Below are positions 7,200 through 16,000 of a DNA stretch of 22,998 bases, piece by piece. Position 1 is the first letter of the stretch; the number at the start of each line of letters is the position of its first letter. Under the pieces are notes generated by a model. The model did not search any database. It saw only the letters and a program-made list of their open reading frames with translations, and was not told the origin of the DNA. The translations under genes were made by a program, and so were the position numbers. Source of the DNA: Leptospira chreensis (GTDB lineage Bacteria; Spirochaetota; Leptospiria; Leptospirales; Leptospiraceae); contig NZ_JAFFPS010000013.1 of NCBI RefSeq assembly GCF_016919165.1, positions 1 through 22,998 on the forward strand. Direction: 5' to 3'.

Positions 7200-8574
7200 G
7201 ACGGCCTTCCGAAAGGAATTCCGCTCGTGCTTCGATTGGCAAATGGTTTCCGAGTTTTGCCGCTCTTTTTTTACCAGCTACCATTTCCTCTTTCATATTG
7301 TAGATGAAGGTATCGTAATCCACTTGGATGGTATGGCGTGTGCTACTCACATACCTTTTTTTCATATCAGCTTGGTCCTTTTCAATGGCCTTCTCCATAT
7401 CTTCTTTGGAAGGCATTTCATAATTTCCAGAGAGATACTGAGCAATCCATTTCCCTTGGCACTCGGCCAGTGGCATAATGGCACCTAACGGTTGCATAAG
7501 ACCCACAAAAAACAAATCATTGATTCCTGGTTTGATCATTTTATAGAAAAGCGGAATGTAATTATTCGGCGCAGACAAAAAATCTTCATCAAAGAATGGA
7601 AACTTGATATTGTATCCTGTGCAATAAATGAGAACATCCGCATCTTCTTCTGTTCCATCTGCAAATGCTATTTTTTTTCCTTTGAGTTCGGTAATCACTG
7701 GTTTTGGTTTGATATCCCCTCGACCAAGCCTTACGAGTAAGTCTTGGGAAATGGTGGGGTGAGCTGATCCAAATTTATGATCTGGTTTTGGTAAACCAAA
7801 GTCTTCCATTTTTCCTACACCAAATCGAATGAGAAGGTGAGCGAGTGTTTGTTGGATAAAAAACGGAACCCAATGAGGTGTATATTCTGTGAGTTTGTCT
7901 AGAGGTTTTCCAAATAGATAGTTCGGAATGACATAGGCACCACGTCTTGCTGATAAAAACACTCTTTTCGCAACACCGGGTCTCGAGAGTTCTACAGAGA
8001 TATCCATCGCGCTGTTTCCCATTCCGAGAACCACGACATTTTTGCCTTCACAGTTAACAGGTGTTTTTGGGTCAACATAGGAGTGAGAGTGCATAATTTG
8101 GCCAGAAAATTTTCCGGGGAAAGCAGGATCAGGCCAACGTTCATTCCAATGATGGCCATTGGCAACAACTAACGCATCATAGTATTTCACTGGTCCTTTT
8201 TCAGGTGTGATTTTCCAAATTCCATCTTCGGTTCGTTCGGCTTTCTTAATCCCATTTTTGAATTGGATGTGTTTGCGAAGACCAAAGTGGTCTACAAAAG
8301 ATAGAAAGTAATTTTGAATGGGTTCGTGGTTTGGGTAATCCGGATAATTGGTTGGCATCGGATAATCGCGATATTCCATCCGATCTCGATGTGTATTGAT
8401 ATGTAGGGATTTGTAAATATTACTCAGACCATTGTCATTTTTATAACGCCAGTTACCACCCACATCACTTCCTTTTTCATAACAATCAAAGGGAATCCCA
8501 TGTTCCTTCAATGATTTAATGATGGTTATACCGGAGGATCCTGCGCCAATTACACAAACTTTAGGAAGTGCCAT
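7156..8574 (-). CDS. Flavin-containing monooxygenase
   Basis: Class B flavoprotein monooxygenase of 472 residues. The FAD-binding GAGSSG is at 10-15, the family fingerprint FSGQIMHSHSY (FxGxxxHxxxY) at 156-166, the NADPH-binding GMGNSAMD at 184-191, and the C-terminal YCTGYN strand near 325. The last fingerprint residue is tyrosine rather than the tryptophan usual in Baeyer-Villiger enzymes, so N- or S-oxygenation is the likelier chemistry. The substrate is unknown. The protein ends in a lysine/serine-rich tail (SSKSSKKKLVRK), part of which is encoded in the overlap with the M23 gene. GAGAG lies 8 nt before the ATG as a modest ribosome-binding site. Confidence 0.88.
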   Translation of the reverse strand: MALPKVCVIGAGSSGITIIKSLKEHGIPFDCYEKGSDVGGNWRYKNDNGLSNIYKSLHINTHRDRMEYRDYPMPTNYPDYPNHEPIQNYFLSFVDHFGLRKHIQFKNGIKKAERTEDGIWKITPEKGPVKYYDALVVANGHHWNERWPDPAFPGKFSGQIMHSHSYVDPKTPVNCEGKNVVVLGMGNSAMDISVELSRPGVAKRVFLSARRGAYVIPNYLFGKPLDKLTEYTPHWVPFFIQQTLAHLLIRFGVGKMEDFGLPKPDHKFGSAHPTISQDLLVRLGRGDIKPKPVITELKGKKIAFADGTEEDADVLIYCTGYNIKFPFFDEDFLSAPNNYIPLFYKMIKPGINDLFFVGLMQPLGAIMPLAECQGKWIAQYLSGNYEMPSKEDMEKAIEKDQADMKKRYVSSTRHTIQVDYDTFIYNMKEEMVAGKKRAAKLGNHLPIEARAEFLSEGRHESSKSSKKKLVRK

Positions 8575-8664
8575 ATTCGTTTCTCTCGTAACTAAAAAAT
8601 AGGTTCAGAGAGAAACTTTGCGAAAAGAGAACGGCGTTTTCAAGTAGATTTTACATTTCTAAGG

Positions 8665-8694
8665 AAAAAAAGCGATATTTTGACACATATTCGC
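8665..8694 (-). terminator. Rho-independent terminator of the thioredoxin/secreted-protein operon
   Basis: Read on the minus strand, GCGAATAT and ATATCGC pair around a GTGTCAAA loop (one bulged A) and are followed directly by seven T (8671-8665). It begins 3 nt after the stop codon at 8698. Confidence 0.78.
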
Positions 8695-8697
8695 CTT

Positions 8698-9273
8698 TTA
8701 GCGATTGGGTTTGGTTGGTTTCTCTTGCGTTTCGAGAAAGCTACGAATTTCCGCTTCCGTGTTGGCAATTTGGATCTTCGTAATTTTCCCTGCTTTCAGT
8801 TGGATGAGGGTGAGAGATCCTTTTGTTCTCGGAAAAGGATCGGCGATTTTTTCTTCTCTCACCAAACGAAGTGTATACGGATAAGATTTCATTTTGGGTA
8901 GAGCCACAAATTTAGAAATGAGTGATGGCATTCTATGGATATCAGAAACAAGCACTGCTTGTTTGGATTCCAAATATCCTTTTCCTTCTTTCTCTAAGAT
9001 GGGGTGGATAATTTTACTCGCATCCATATCAGAAATAAATAAAACCTTTGTGGTCTCCACTGGAATGGGACTTGGTTCTTCCCATTGGTTTGTGTAATTG
9101 ATTTCGGGAAGTGGATTGCCAACAACTAAAATCGGTGTGGCCTGGTCTTCCGCAGAAAGAGAAAAGGTCAAAAAGAAACTTAGGGATAATAGTATGTATC
9201 GGAAGGATCGGAAAGAGGTTATCAATTTGAATGAGGACATGTTATTTGTTAGTTGGTTATAATTTTGGTGCAT
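8698..9273 (-). CDS. Secreted protein of unknown function, possibly a cysteine-free thioredoxin-like fold
   Basis: Protein of 191 residues, with an in-frame ATG at Met12 as an alternative start. A signal peptide is clear (FRYILLSLSFFLTFSLSA, then EDQ), so the mature protein is periplasmic or exported. The mature part begins with VGNPLPEINY, continues with KVLFISDMDAS, QAVLVSDIHRMPS and SLTLIQLKAGKITKIQ, and ends in a helix before a proline-rich tail. This pattern recalls YtfJ-like and redoxin folds. There is no cysteine in the protein, so thiol-disulfide chemistry by itself is excluded. It follows the thioredoxin-like lipoprotein gene by 35 nt and precedes a strong terminator, which suggests a shared envelope role. 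The fold assignment is a weak guess. Confidence 0.6.
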   Translation of the reverse strand: MHQNYNQLTNNMSSFKLITSFRSFRYILLSLSFFLTFSLSAEDQATPILVVGNPLPEINYTNQWEEPSPIPVETTKVLFISDMDASKIIHPILEKEGKGYLESKQAVLVSDIHRMPSLISKFVALPKMKSYPYTLRLVREEKIADPFPRTKGSLTLIQLKAGKITKIQIANTEAEIRSFLETQEKPTKPNR

Positions 9274-9308
9274 AGATCTAAAGCGGTTCTTTTAAAAGAA
9301 ACCTTCTC

Positions 9309-9755
9309 CTAAAGACGGTATAAATATTCTAAAACTTGTTCTTTTGTCATCTTACTGGCGTTAGAGAATTCCCCTCCTTTGGTGGAGGTGAGAATTTTTC
9401 CTGTGGGTTCGATAACAACTAAAGCTGGAATTCCATTTTGGATGGGATTCCCCAATGTATCATTTAGACTTAAATTTTTATCGAAGCGGCCCACATCGAC
9501 TTTAAAGATGAGAAAATTTTGAGAGAGTAGGGCTTTTGGTTCTGGTTCCTGAAAAATCCCATCTAATGCTCTACAGTCGGGACACCAATCGGCCCCGAAA
9601 ACTACGATGAGTTTGCGATTTAAGTTCCTCGCCTCAGCCAAACTCTCTTGGTATTGGGAAAGTATTATGTCGCTTTGTCTAGAACAATGAGAAAGGCTGG
9701 TGAGGGAAAATCCAAGGATTAGGAGAGAGAGAAGAATTCGAAACTTACGTTCCAT
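9309..9755 (-). CDS. Thioredoxin-family lipoprotein
   Basis: Protein of 148 residues with an N-terminal hydrophobic segment and candidate lipobox LSHC (Cys24), followed by a thioredoxin fold. The redox motif WCPDC is at 57-61 in the context VVFGADWCPDC, and the cis-proline is in NGIPALVV (Pro110). It is probably tethered in the envelope and acts as a disulfide reductase or oxidoreductase facing the periplasm. The WCPDC centre is like that of DUF899/thioredoxin_7-type proteins rather than WCGPC thioredoxin. The ATG is immediately preceded by five T and a GC-rich hairpin (9763-9780). There is no free Shine-Dalgarno sequence, only GGAAG inside the stem. The secreted cysteine-free protein is encoded 35 nt downstream. 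Confidence 0.82.
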   Translation of the reverse strand: MERKFRILLSLLILGFSLTSLSHCSRQSDIILSQYQESLAEARNLNRKLIVVFGADWCPDCRALDGIFQEPEPKALLSQNFLIFKVDVGRFDKNLSLNDTLGNPIQNGIPALVVIEPTGKILTSTKGGEFSNASKMTKEQVLEYLYRL

Positions 9756-9780
9756 AAAAAGAGCGGAAGGAAACTTCCGC
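9756..9780 (-). terminator. Terminator-like hairpin abutting the thioredoxin start codon
   Basis: On the minus strand GCGGAAG-TTTC-CTTCCGC (9780-9763) forms a perfect seven-pair GC-rich stem, followed by TC and five T (9760-9756) and then directly by the ATG at 9755. It lies 5 nt past the stop of the 49-residue gene. It has the form of an intrinsic terminator, and also of a translation-blocking hairpin since it contains the only GGAAG near the start. Confidence 0.7.
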
Positions 9781-9785
9781 CTGTC

Positions 9786-9935
9786 TTATTTCTTAGCGAT
9801 TTCTTTAAGGATTTCTTGTCTTTTTTTATCTTTCTCAATATGAGAAAGAGACAACCAATCGCGTTTCAATTGTTTTTCTGAAACACCTTTGAAGGTTGCA
9901 TATTTGCCGAGGATTTTTGCTGTTTTTGCGTTCAT
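9786..9935 (-). CDS. Small basic protein of 49 residues, unknown function
   Basis: Minus-strand frame from ATG at 9935 to TAA at 9786, starting MNAKTAKILGKYATFKGVSE and ending in KRQEILKEIAKK. It is strongly lysine-rich and almost wholly helix-forming, with codon choice like its neighbours. A proper terminator-like hairpin follows the stop codon, which supports a real gene. A GGGGAGG lies 18 nt before the ATG, too far for that start; a CTG four codons earlier is 9 nt from it, but such starts are rare. I do not recognise a family. It is divergent from valS. Confidence 0.65.
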   Translation of the reverse strand: MNAKTAKILGKYATFKGVSEKQLKRDWLSLSHIEKDKKRQEILKEIAKK

Positions 9936-9998
9936 GCCAACCAGATTCTTTTGCCTCCCCTTTCTGTCAATGCGAACCTGATGGTAGCTGTTTCATCC

Positions 9999-10028
9999 TT
10001 GACCCCTAAACTGTTTCGGAAACATAGT
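9999..10028 (+). promoter_or_regulatory. Candidate sigma-70 promoter of valS with central palindrome
   Basis: TTGACC (9999-10004) and CATAGT (10023-10028) match the -35 and -10 boxes at 5 and 4 of 6 positions with an 18-base spacer. The spacer contains the dyad TGTTTC-G-GAAACA (10012-10024), a possible operator. The ATG of valS is 26 nt after the -10 box. This is a pattern match only. Confidence 0.35.
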
Positions 10029-10053
10029 AAAGTGCAAGAAATCCAAAGACCCT

Positions 10054-12738
10054 ATGAAATCACAGCTACCTGACCGTTACGATCCCGAATCTGTAGAGCC
10101 CAAATGGATACAAACCTGGGAAGAAAAACAAACCTTTGCTCCTGACTCCTCTCGCAAAGAAACATTCTCGATCGTCATCCCTCCTCCAAACGTCACAGGG
10201 AATTTACATATTGGGCATGCACTCAATCATACAATCCAAGACATCATCATTCGCATTGAACGCAAAAAAGGTAAAAATGTAGTTTGGGTTCCAGGGATGG
10301 ACCACGCGGGAATCGCAACACAAGTGGTTGTGGAACGTGAGTTAGGAAAGGAAGGAAAATCAAGAACTGATTTTACTCGTGAAGGATTTATCGAAAAAGT
10401 TTGGGAATGGAAAGCTCATTCTGGCGGAATGATCGCCAAACAACAACGGTTACTCGGTGAATCTGTCGACTGGTCTCGTGAAAGATTTACCTTTGATGAA
10501 GGTCTCTCGAAAGCTGTTATCAAAGTATTTCGCAGTTTGTATGATGAAGGTTTGATTTATCGCGGGGAACGAATCATCAATTGGTGTCCGGTTACTAAAA
10601 CTGCCATCTCCGATATCGAAGTAGAGTACAAAGAAAAACAAGGCAAACTCTACCATGTGAAATATCCCAAAGCTGAGTTCAAAACAAAAGATCCCAAAAC
10701 TCTAACGAAAGACGAATACATCGTAGTGGCGACCACAAGACCCGAAACTATGTTTGGGGACGTGGCCGTTTGTGCACATCCAGATGATGCACGTTATGCG
10801 GCACTAAAAGATAAGTTTGTATATTTGCCAATTGCGGGAAAAGAAATTCCTATTTTATTTGATTCTTTTGTGGATAAAGAATTTGGATCAGGCCTTGTAA
10901 AGATCACCCCGGCCCATGATATCAATGACTACGAAGCCGGACTTCGTTTGCAATTAACTCCTATCAATATTATGAATTTGGATGGGACTCTCAATGAACA
11001 AACTGGCAAATACAATGGACTCGACCGGTTTGAAGCTCGCAAACGTGTTGTAGAAGAGCTTGAGACAAATGGTTATATCGAAAAAATAGAAAACCATATA
11101 CATAGTGTGGGCCACAACCAAAGAGGTGGAGCTGTCATTGAACCGTTGTTATCGACTCAGTGGTTTGTAAAAATTGAATCATTAGCAAAACCTGCCATTG
11201 AAGTAGTTAAATCGGGTAAGGTTCAGTTCCAACCAAAGATGTGGGAAAAAACATACTTTGAATGGATGGAAAACATTCGTGATTGGTGTATCTCTCGTCA
11301 ACTTTGGTGGGGTCATCGTATCCCTGCCTATTATGCACCAAACGGAGAAATGGTGGTTGCCGAATCCGTTGAGGAAGCCGTATCTCTATTTTCCGAAAAA
11401 GGAATTTCTGTTACCAAAGAGACCATCAAACAAGACGAAGATGTTCTGGATACTTGGTTCTCTTCAGGGCTTTGGCCGTTCACTGTATTTGGTTGGCCTG
11501 AAAATTCGGAAGAACTTAAAAAATATTATCCTACGTCGGTTTTAGTTACTGGTTTTGATATCATTTTCTTCTGGGTAGCGCGGATGATTATGAATGGTCT
11601 GAAATTTATGGATGATGTTCCCTTTCAGAAAGTTCTCATCCATGGCCTCGTTCGTGATAAGGATGGAAAGAAGTTCAGTAAGTCCCTCGGAAACGTAGTT
11701 GATCCTTTAGATATGATGAGTAAATACGGAACGGATTCGTTTCGATTTTTTCTCGCAGCAGTGTTACCGGAAGGAAAAGACATCCTTTTCGATGAATCTA
11801 GGTTAGACGGCTATCGTTCTTTCTGTAATAAAATTTGGAATTCGAGTCGGTTTATTTTTATGAACCTACCGGAAGAGTTCACAGCCAAAGAACCAGAGAT
11901 CAATACTTTGGAAGACACTGACCTTTGGATTTTGAATGAATTTGATCGGATGCTTAATAAGTATGAAAAAGCCTATTCCGGTTATCTTTTTTTCGAAATG
12001 GCCAATTCTATTTATGATTTTGTTTGGGGATCTTTTTGTGATTGGTATTTGGAATTAACCAAAGCTCGCGTGTATGGAAATGTAAGTCCAGAGTCACAAG
12101 AGAAAGCACGACTCGTACTAATCAGTGTATTAAAGAAGTCACTTGGACTCTTACATCCATTTATGCCTTTTATCACAGAAGAAATTCACTCTTTACTGGA
12201 TCCAACAGAACTTGCAAAAACAGAATTTCCAAAAGCTTATGGAGTTTCTGATTCGGCACCGGCTGTGGTTCGAATGGAACTTGTTCGTGAGATCATCACA
12301 AAGATTAGAAACATGCGTGCGGAACTCGGAGTCAAACCTGAGAAAAAATGTAAGGTGATTCTTAAGTGTAATCATAAAGAATTAAAAGAGATGATGGAAA
12401 GAGAAATCAAATCCATCCTCCAACTTTCCAAAGCAGAGAGTATTGAATTTATCGATACTTATGAAGCAAAAAATACGGATTCTGTGGGAGCTTTTTCCAT
12501 TGGAGAAATTTTTCTTCCTCTAGAAGGGATATTTGATTTTGAAAAAGAAAAACAACGATTGGAAAAAGAGAAAAAACAAATCCAATTGGAAATGGAAAAG
12601 TTGGAAAATAAAATCAACAATCCAGCCTTCTTAGAAAAAGCAAAACCGGATGTCGTAGAAAAAGAAAGAGAAAAGTATAATACTTGGAAAGAGAAACTAG
12701 ATAGTACGGTAAGGGCTTTAGAAAAAATTGGAACATAA
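10054..12738 (+). CDS. valS: Valine--tRNA ligase
   Basis: Class I aminoacyl-tRNA synthetase of 894 residues that charges tRNA-Val in the cytoplasm. The HIGH motif is in [10 protein letters not shown] (52-55) after PPPNVTGN. The KMSKS loop appears as KFSKSLGN (540-544). The editing (CP1) domain lies between them, with the [14 protein letters not shown] segment near 225-240, and HDINDYE is visible. The catalytic-core [11 protein letters not shown] segment is near 467. The C-terminal anticodon-binding domain is followed by a lysine/glutamate-rich coiled coil (about 826-890), a ValS hallmark. Length is normal for the family. It is the first gene of a long plus-strand run; purD begins within its last codons. 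Confidence 0.97.
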   Translation: MKSQLPDRYDPESVEPKWIQTWEEKQTFAPDSSRKETFSIVIPPPNVTGNLHIGHALNHTIQDIIIRIERKKGKNVVWVPGMDHAGIATQVVVERELGKEGKSRTDFTREGFIEKVWEWKAHSGGMIAKQQRLLGESVDWSRERFTFDEGLSKAVIKVFRSLYDEGLIYRGERIINWCPVTKTAISDIEVEYKEKQGKLYHVKYPKAEFKTKDPKTLTKDEYIVVATTRPETMFGDVAVCAHPDDARYAALKDKFVYLPIAGKEIPILFDSFVDKEFGSGLVKITPAHDINDYEAGLRLQLTPINIMNLDGTLNEQTGKYNGLDRFEARKRVVEELETNGYIEKIENHIHSVGHNQRGGAVIEPLLSTQWFVKIESLAKPAIEVVKSGKVQFQPKMWEKTYFEWMENIRDWCISRQLWWGHRIPAYYAPNGEMVVAESVEEAVSLFSEKGISVTKETIKQDEDVLDTWFSSGLWPFTVFGWPENSEELKKYYPTSVLVTGFDIIFFWVARMIMNGLKFMDDVPFQKVLIHGLVRDKDGKKFSKSLGNVVDPLDMMSKYGTDSFRFFLAAVLPEGKDILFDESRLDGYRSFCNKIWNSSRFIFMNLPEEFTAKEPEINTLEDTDLWILNEFDRMLNKYEKAYSGYLFFEMANSIYDFVWGSFCDWYLELTKARVYGNVSPESQEKARLVLISVLKKSLGLLHPFMPFITEEIHSLLDPTELAKTEFPKAYGVSDSAPAVVRMELVREIITKIRNMRAELGVKPEKKCKVILKCNHKELKEMMEREIKSILQLSKAESIEFIDTYEAKNTDSVGAFSIGEIFLPLEGIFDFEKEKQRLEKEKKQIQLEMEKLENKINNPAFLEKAKPDVVEKEREKYNTWKEKLDSTVRALEKIGT

Positions 12739-14005
12739 ATTTAAAGTTTTACTCATTGGAAGTGGCGGAAGAGAACATGCGTTAGCTGATGCCATTTCAA
12801 AATCAAAATCTTTGGAATCTCTTCGAGTATTTCCAGGGAATGGTGGATTTTCGAAAGATGTGCTCTTGGATCCATCCGAGATTTCTATATTAGATAAATC
12901 TAAATTTTTCGCATATATCAAAACATCGGGAACAAACCTTGTGATCGTGGGTCCAGAAGATCCACTAGTGAATGGTCTTTCTGATTGGTGTGCCGAAATT
13001 GACATCCCTTGTTTTGGGCCTTCTGCCTATTGTGCTCAAGTCGAAGGAAGTAAACATTTCGCAAAAGAAATGATGAAACGTGCCAAAGTTCCTACGGCTT
13101 CCTTTGCAGTCTTTACGGATCATGAATCTGCTTGGAGTTATGCTCAAAAAGATATCTTACCTTTAGTCGTCAAAGCAGATGGCCTTGCTGCGGGAAAGGG
13201 TGTCACCGTTGCTTTCGAAATGAAGGAAGTAAAACAGGCATTAGATGAAATATTTTTGGAATCTAAGTTTGGGGAAAGTGGTAACAAAGTAGTTTTGGAA
13301 TCCTTTTTAGAAGGAGAAGAAGCATCTTTATTTGTCATCGCGGACGGCGAAAGGTATATGTGTCTTCCGGCAGCCCAAGACCACAAACGTGCTTATGATG
13401 GAGATATTGGCCCCAACACCGGGGGAATGGGAGCCTACGCGCCGGCACCGATTGTCACCGATGCTGTTCTTTCTTTAGTGAAGGAACAGGTCATTGAACC
13501 CATGTTAGCTGATTTTCGCACATCAGGGCATCCTTACAAAGGACTTTTGTATGTCGGCCTTATGATTACCAAAGAAGGAATTCCGAGTGTAGTGGAATTC
13601 AATTGTCGTTTTGGAGATCCAGAAACACAATGTGTCCTTCGCCTGTTAGATGAAGATATTTTACCTATTTTTTATGCATCAGCAACCGGCAATCTTCCAG
13701 AAAGAAATCTAAAATTGAAAGAAGGATCTTCTGCTGTGGTCGTACTTGCGGCGAAAGGATATCCAGACTCTCCGCAAAAAGGAATGCCTTTGGAAATTCC
13801 ATCTAACGATGGAAATGTGGTTGTTTACCATGCGGGAACCAAACGACAAGAAAATCAAGTTTTAGCGAATGGAGGAAGGATTCTTGGAATCACTTCTTTT
13901 GGTAATTCTTTAAAAGATGCCATAAAGGATTGTTATTCGTTTTTAACAAAAATCAAAGCACCAGATACATTTTATAGAAAAGATATAGGAAGGCGCGCTC
14001 TCTAA
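12728..14005 (+). CDS. purD: Phosphoribosylamine--glycine ligase
   Basis: ATP-grasp enzyme of 425 residues that joins glycine to phosphoribosylamine in the second step of purine synthesis. Motifs: [13 protein letters not shown] (8-19), VIVGPEDPL (72-80), the ATP-binding [13 protein letters not shown] (147-159), [12 protein letters not shown] (230-241) and [12 protein letters not shown] (290-301). The start is a TTG at 12728, which lies in the last codons of valS and gives an 11-nt overlap in another frame; no ATG precedes the conserved VLLIG strand, so TTG is the best choice. Coupled translation with valS is likely. It ends in TAATG, sharing one base with the start of the next gene. Confidence 0.95.
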   Translation: MEHKFKVLLIGSGGREHALADAISKSKSLESLRVFPGNGGFSKDVLLDPSEISILDKSKFFAYIKTSGTNLVIVGPEDPLVNGLSDWCAEIDIPCFGPSAYCAQVEGSKHFAKEMMKRAKVPTASFAVFTDHESAWSYAQKDILPLVVKADGLAAGKGVTVAFEMKEVKQALDEIFLESKFGESGNKVVLESFLEGEEASLFVIADGERYMCLPAAQDHKRAYDGDIGPNTGGMGAYAPAPIVTDAVLSLVKEQVIEPMLADFRTSGHPYKGLLYVGLMITKEGIPSVVEFNCRFGDPETQCVLRLLDEDILPIFYASATGNLPERNLKLKEGSSAVVVLAAKGYPDSPQKGMPLEIPSNDGNVVVYHAGTKRQENQVLANGGRILGITSFGNSLKDAIKDCYSFLTKIKAPDTFYRKDIGRRAL

Positions 14006-14844
14006 TGCCATTCAGTATCTCTGGAAATTTTAAAAATTGTGAACGTTCCAACCTTCGCAATTTTGAAAAACATCTAGGGATTATTTTGTCTGAAAATCAA
14101 ACCCAACTCCAACAACATCTGATGATTCGTAGGGCCCTTCAGAATTTAACCGGTTCTGTGAGTGTACTTTCGGGACTCAGTCGTCAGGAGTTGTTATCTT
14201 TTATTTTTATTCTCACTCAGTTTGGAGATATCATTCGTTCGGAAACTCCACCGGAATATCTTTTGTTAGAATCGATTCCTTATGTGGTGGAATGGACTAA
14301 GGGTCATTATATGATCCCTATGGAGATTTTGGAACATCTTGCCCATGAACGGATATTTAAAGACCAAGGGTATTTATTTGCACTCATCCCTGCCTTATCC
14401 ATTAAAGAAAAAAAATCTTGGATTCGTTGGATTGGTGTGGATTTTGAAAAGGGTGGAGATCGGGATTTAAATTTCGAAATTTATTCGCAGTGCCGTGTGT
14501 TACAAAAACCATTCCTTGGAAAGTCACTAGTCCAAGAATCAGAAATTCGTTTGGAACAAATTTGGCCTCGCGGTAAAAACGAATGTATCGATTGGTTTTA
14601 TAAGGGACTTTCTACTTTTTATTATTCCATGGAAGAGATGAGCCGAAAGGAAAAAGATCCTTTTCTTTTACATGTCATTGAACTCATTAAATCAGGTAAG
14701 TTTATACTCAAACGTTTGCCTGATAGTTATGGAAAAGAATCGAGTTATTCTCTTGTGGGAACAGTTGAAGGAAATACACCACAACTGAGAGAAACCACAT
14801 TCCAATGGGAAGTGGAACGACTTCGTAAAGATTCTTTATTTTAA
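14005..14844 (+). CDS. Conserved-looking hypothetical protein between purD and prfB
   Basis: Protein of 279 residues, starting at the ATG that overlaps the purD stop by one base (TAATG), which implies coupled translation. I do not recognise the family. There is no signal peptide or clear membrane segment, so it is probably cytoplasmic. The first 130 residues are helix-rich, with a repeated-looking pattern (LSGLSRQELLSFIFIL, then ESIPYVVEWTKGHYMIPMEILEHL). This faintly recalls the small helical/winged-helix modules in the N-terminal domain of XPB-like helicases, but that is only a resemblance by eye. The C-terminal half is aromatic-rich (WIRWIG, WFYKGLSTFYYSMEE). Neighbours are translation and purine genes. 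Twenty-four bases separate it from prfB. Confidence 0.8.
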   Translation: MPFSISGNFKNCERSNLRNFEKHLGIILSENQTQLQQHLMIRRALQNLTGSVSVLSGLSRQELLSFIFILTQFGDIIRSETPPEYLLLESIPYVVEWTKGHYMIPMEILEHLAHERIFKDQGYLFALIPALSIKEKKSWIRWIGVDFEKGGDRDLNFEIYSQCRVLQKPFLGKSLVQESEIRLEQIWPRGKNECIDWFYKGLSTFYYSMEEMSRKEKDPFLLHVIELIKSGKFILKRLPDSYGKESSYSLVGTVEGNTPQLRETTFQWEVERLRKDSLF

Positions 14845-14868
14845 ACTTCCGATTCGGATTTACGCATT

Positions 14869-15996
14869 ATGGATAGATCACTCAAAGACTTAAAAAAACA
14901 AACATCCGAAATGATAGATTCATTTCAAACCTATTGGACAGCTCAAAACTTCCAAGAAGACTATGATCGGTTATCATCACTCATTGAAAAAGCAAACGAT
15001 CCAAAGTTATGGGATTCCCCTGACCAAGCAAAAAATGTAACACAAAAACGAAACGAGTTACAACTAAAGTTAGATCCTTGGTTAGATTTAAAAAAGGAAC
15101 TCATTGATTTTCCCGATTTGATTGAACTCACTTCGGAGGAAATGGGTGAGTCAGGTTTAAAATCTTTAAATGATGATTTTGATCGAATGTTTGAAGCATT
15201 TGAAAACTTGCAAATGTTAGATGCACTTGCCGGTAAAGATGATGGAAAGGCCGCCTTTATCAATATCCATCCCGGTGCCGGAGGAACAGAATCCCAAGAC
15301 TGGGCGGATATGTTGCTACGAATGTACACAAGGTTTTGTGAACAAAAAGGATATCGTGCGGAACTTGTAGACTACCAACCGGGCGAAACTGCGGGAATCA
15401 AAAATGCCACGCTTTATATCCAAGGGGATCATCCTTTCGGATATTTAAAATGTGAGTCTGGGGTACATAGACTTGTGCGAATCTCACCATTTGATTCCAA
15501 TAAAAGAAGACATACATCCTTTGCCTCAGTGTATGTAACACCAGAAGTTGATGATGATATCCAAGTGAATATCGAAGAAAAAGACCTGCGTGTGGATGTG
15601 TACCGTTCCTCTGGGGCTGGGGGACAACACGTAAACACAACGGACTCTGCTGTGCGAATCACACATATTCCTTCAGGTGTTGTCGTTTCTTGCCAAATGG
15701 AAAGATCTCAAATCAAAAACCGTGATACTGCGATGAAGATGCTTCGTGCTCGTTTGTATGAAATGGAAAAACAAAAAGCAGAAGAAGAGAACGCAAAAAA
15801 AGCCGGTGAAAAACGAGATATCTCTTGGGGATCACAAATTCGAAGTTATGTGTTTCATCCTTACAATTTGGTAAAAGACCATAGAACTGACTTTGAAACT
15901 GGAAACGTTCATGCAGTGATGGACGGGGATCTGGAAGATTTTATCATTGCCTACTTAAAATACCTGACAAACCAAAAGGCAAACGCAAAAGTATAA
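14869..15996 (+). CDS. prfB: Peptide chain release factor 2
   Basis: Class I release factor of 375 residues that reads UGA and UAA stop codons and triggers peptide release. The tripeptide anticodon SPF (206-208) marks it as RF2 rather than RF1, and the catalytic GGQ (251-253) lies in [20 protein letters not shown]. An N-terminal helical domain (1-120) and [14 protein letters not shown] (136-149) are also typical. The full N-terminus is encoded in one frame: there is no in-frame UGA near codon 26, so the common +1 programmed frameshift that autoregulates RF2 is absent. It is followed four bases later by the regulator gene. Confidence 0.96.
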   Translation: MDRSLKDLKKQTSEMIDSFQTYWTAQNFQEDYDRLSSLIEKANDPKLWDSPDQAKNVTQKRNELQLKLDPWLDLKKELIDFPDLIELTSEEMGESGLKSLNDDFDRMFEAFENLQMLDALAGKDDGKAAFINIHPGAGGTESQDWADMLLRMYTRFCEQKGYRAELVDYQPGETAGIKNATLYIQGDHPFGYLKCESGVHRLVRISPFDSNKRRHTSFASVYVTPEVDDDIQVNIEEKDLRVDVYRSSGAGGQHVNTTDSAVRITHIPSGVVVSCQMERSQIKNRDTAMKMLRARLYEMEKQKAEEENAKKAGEKRDISWGSQIRSYVFHPYNLVKDHRTDFETGNVHAVMDGDLEDFIIAYLKYLTNQKANAKV

Positions 15997-16000
15997 ACAA

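Noticed and set aside
8680..8685. TTGACA on the plus strand as a -35 box
   Set aside because: No plus-strand gene follows for more than a kilobase, and the hexamer is part of the loop and arm of the minus-strand terminator.
12718..13005. Minus-strand frame of 95 codons
   Set aside because: Antisense to the N-terminal half of purD, whose motifs are intact.
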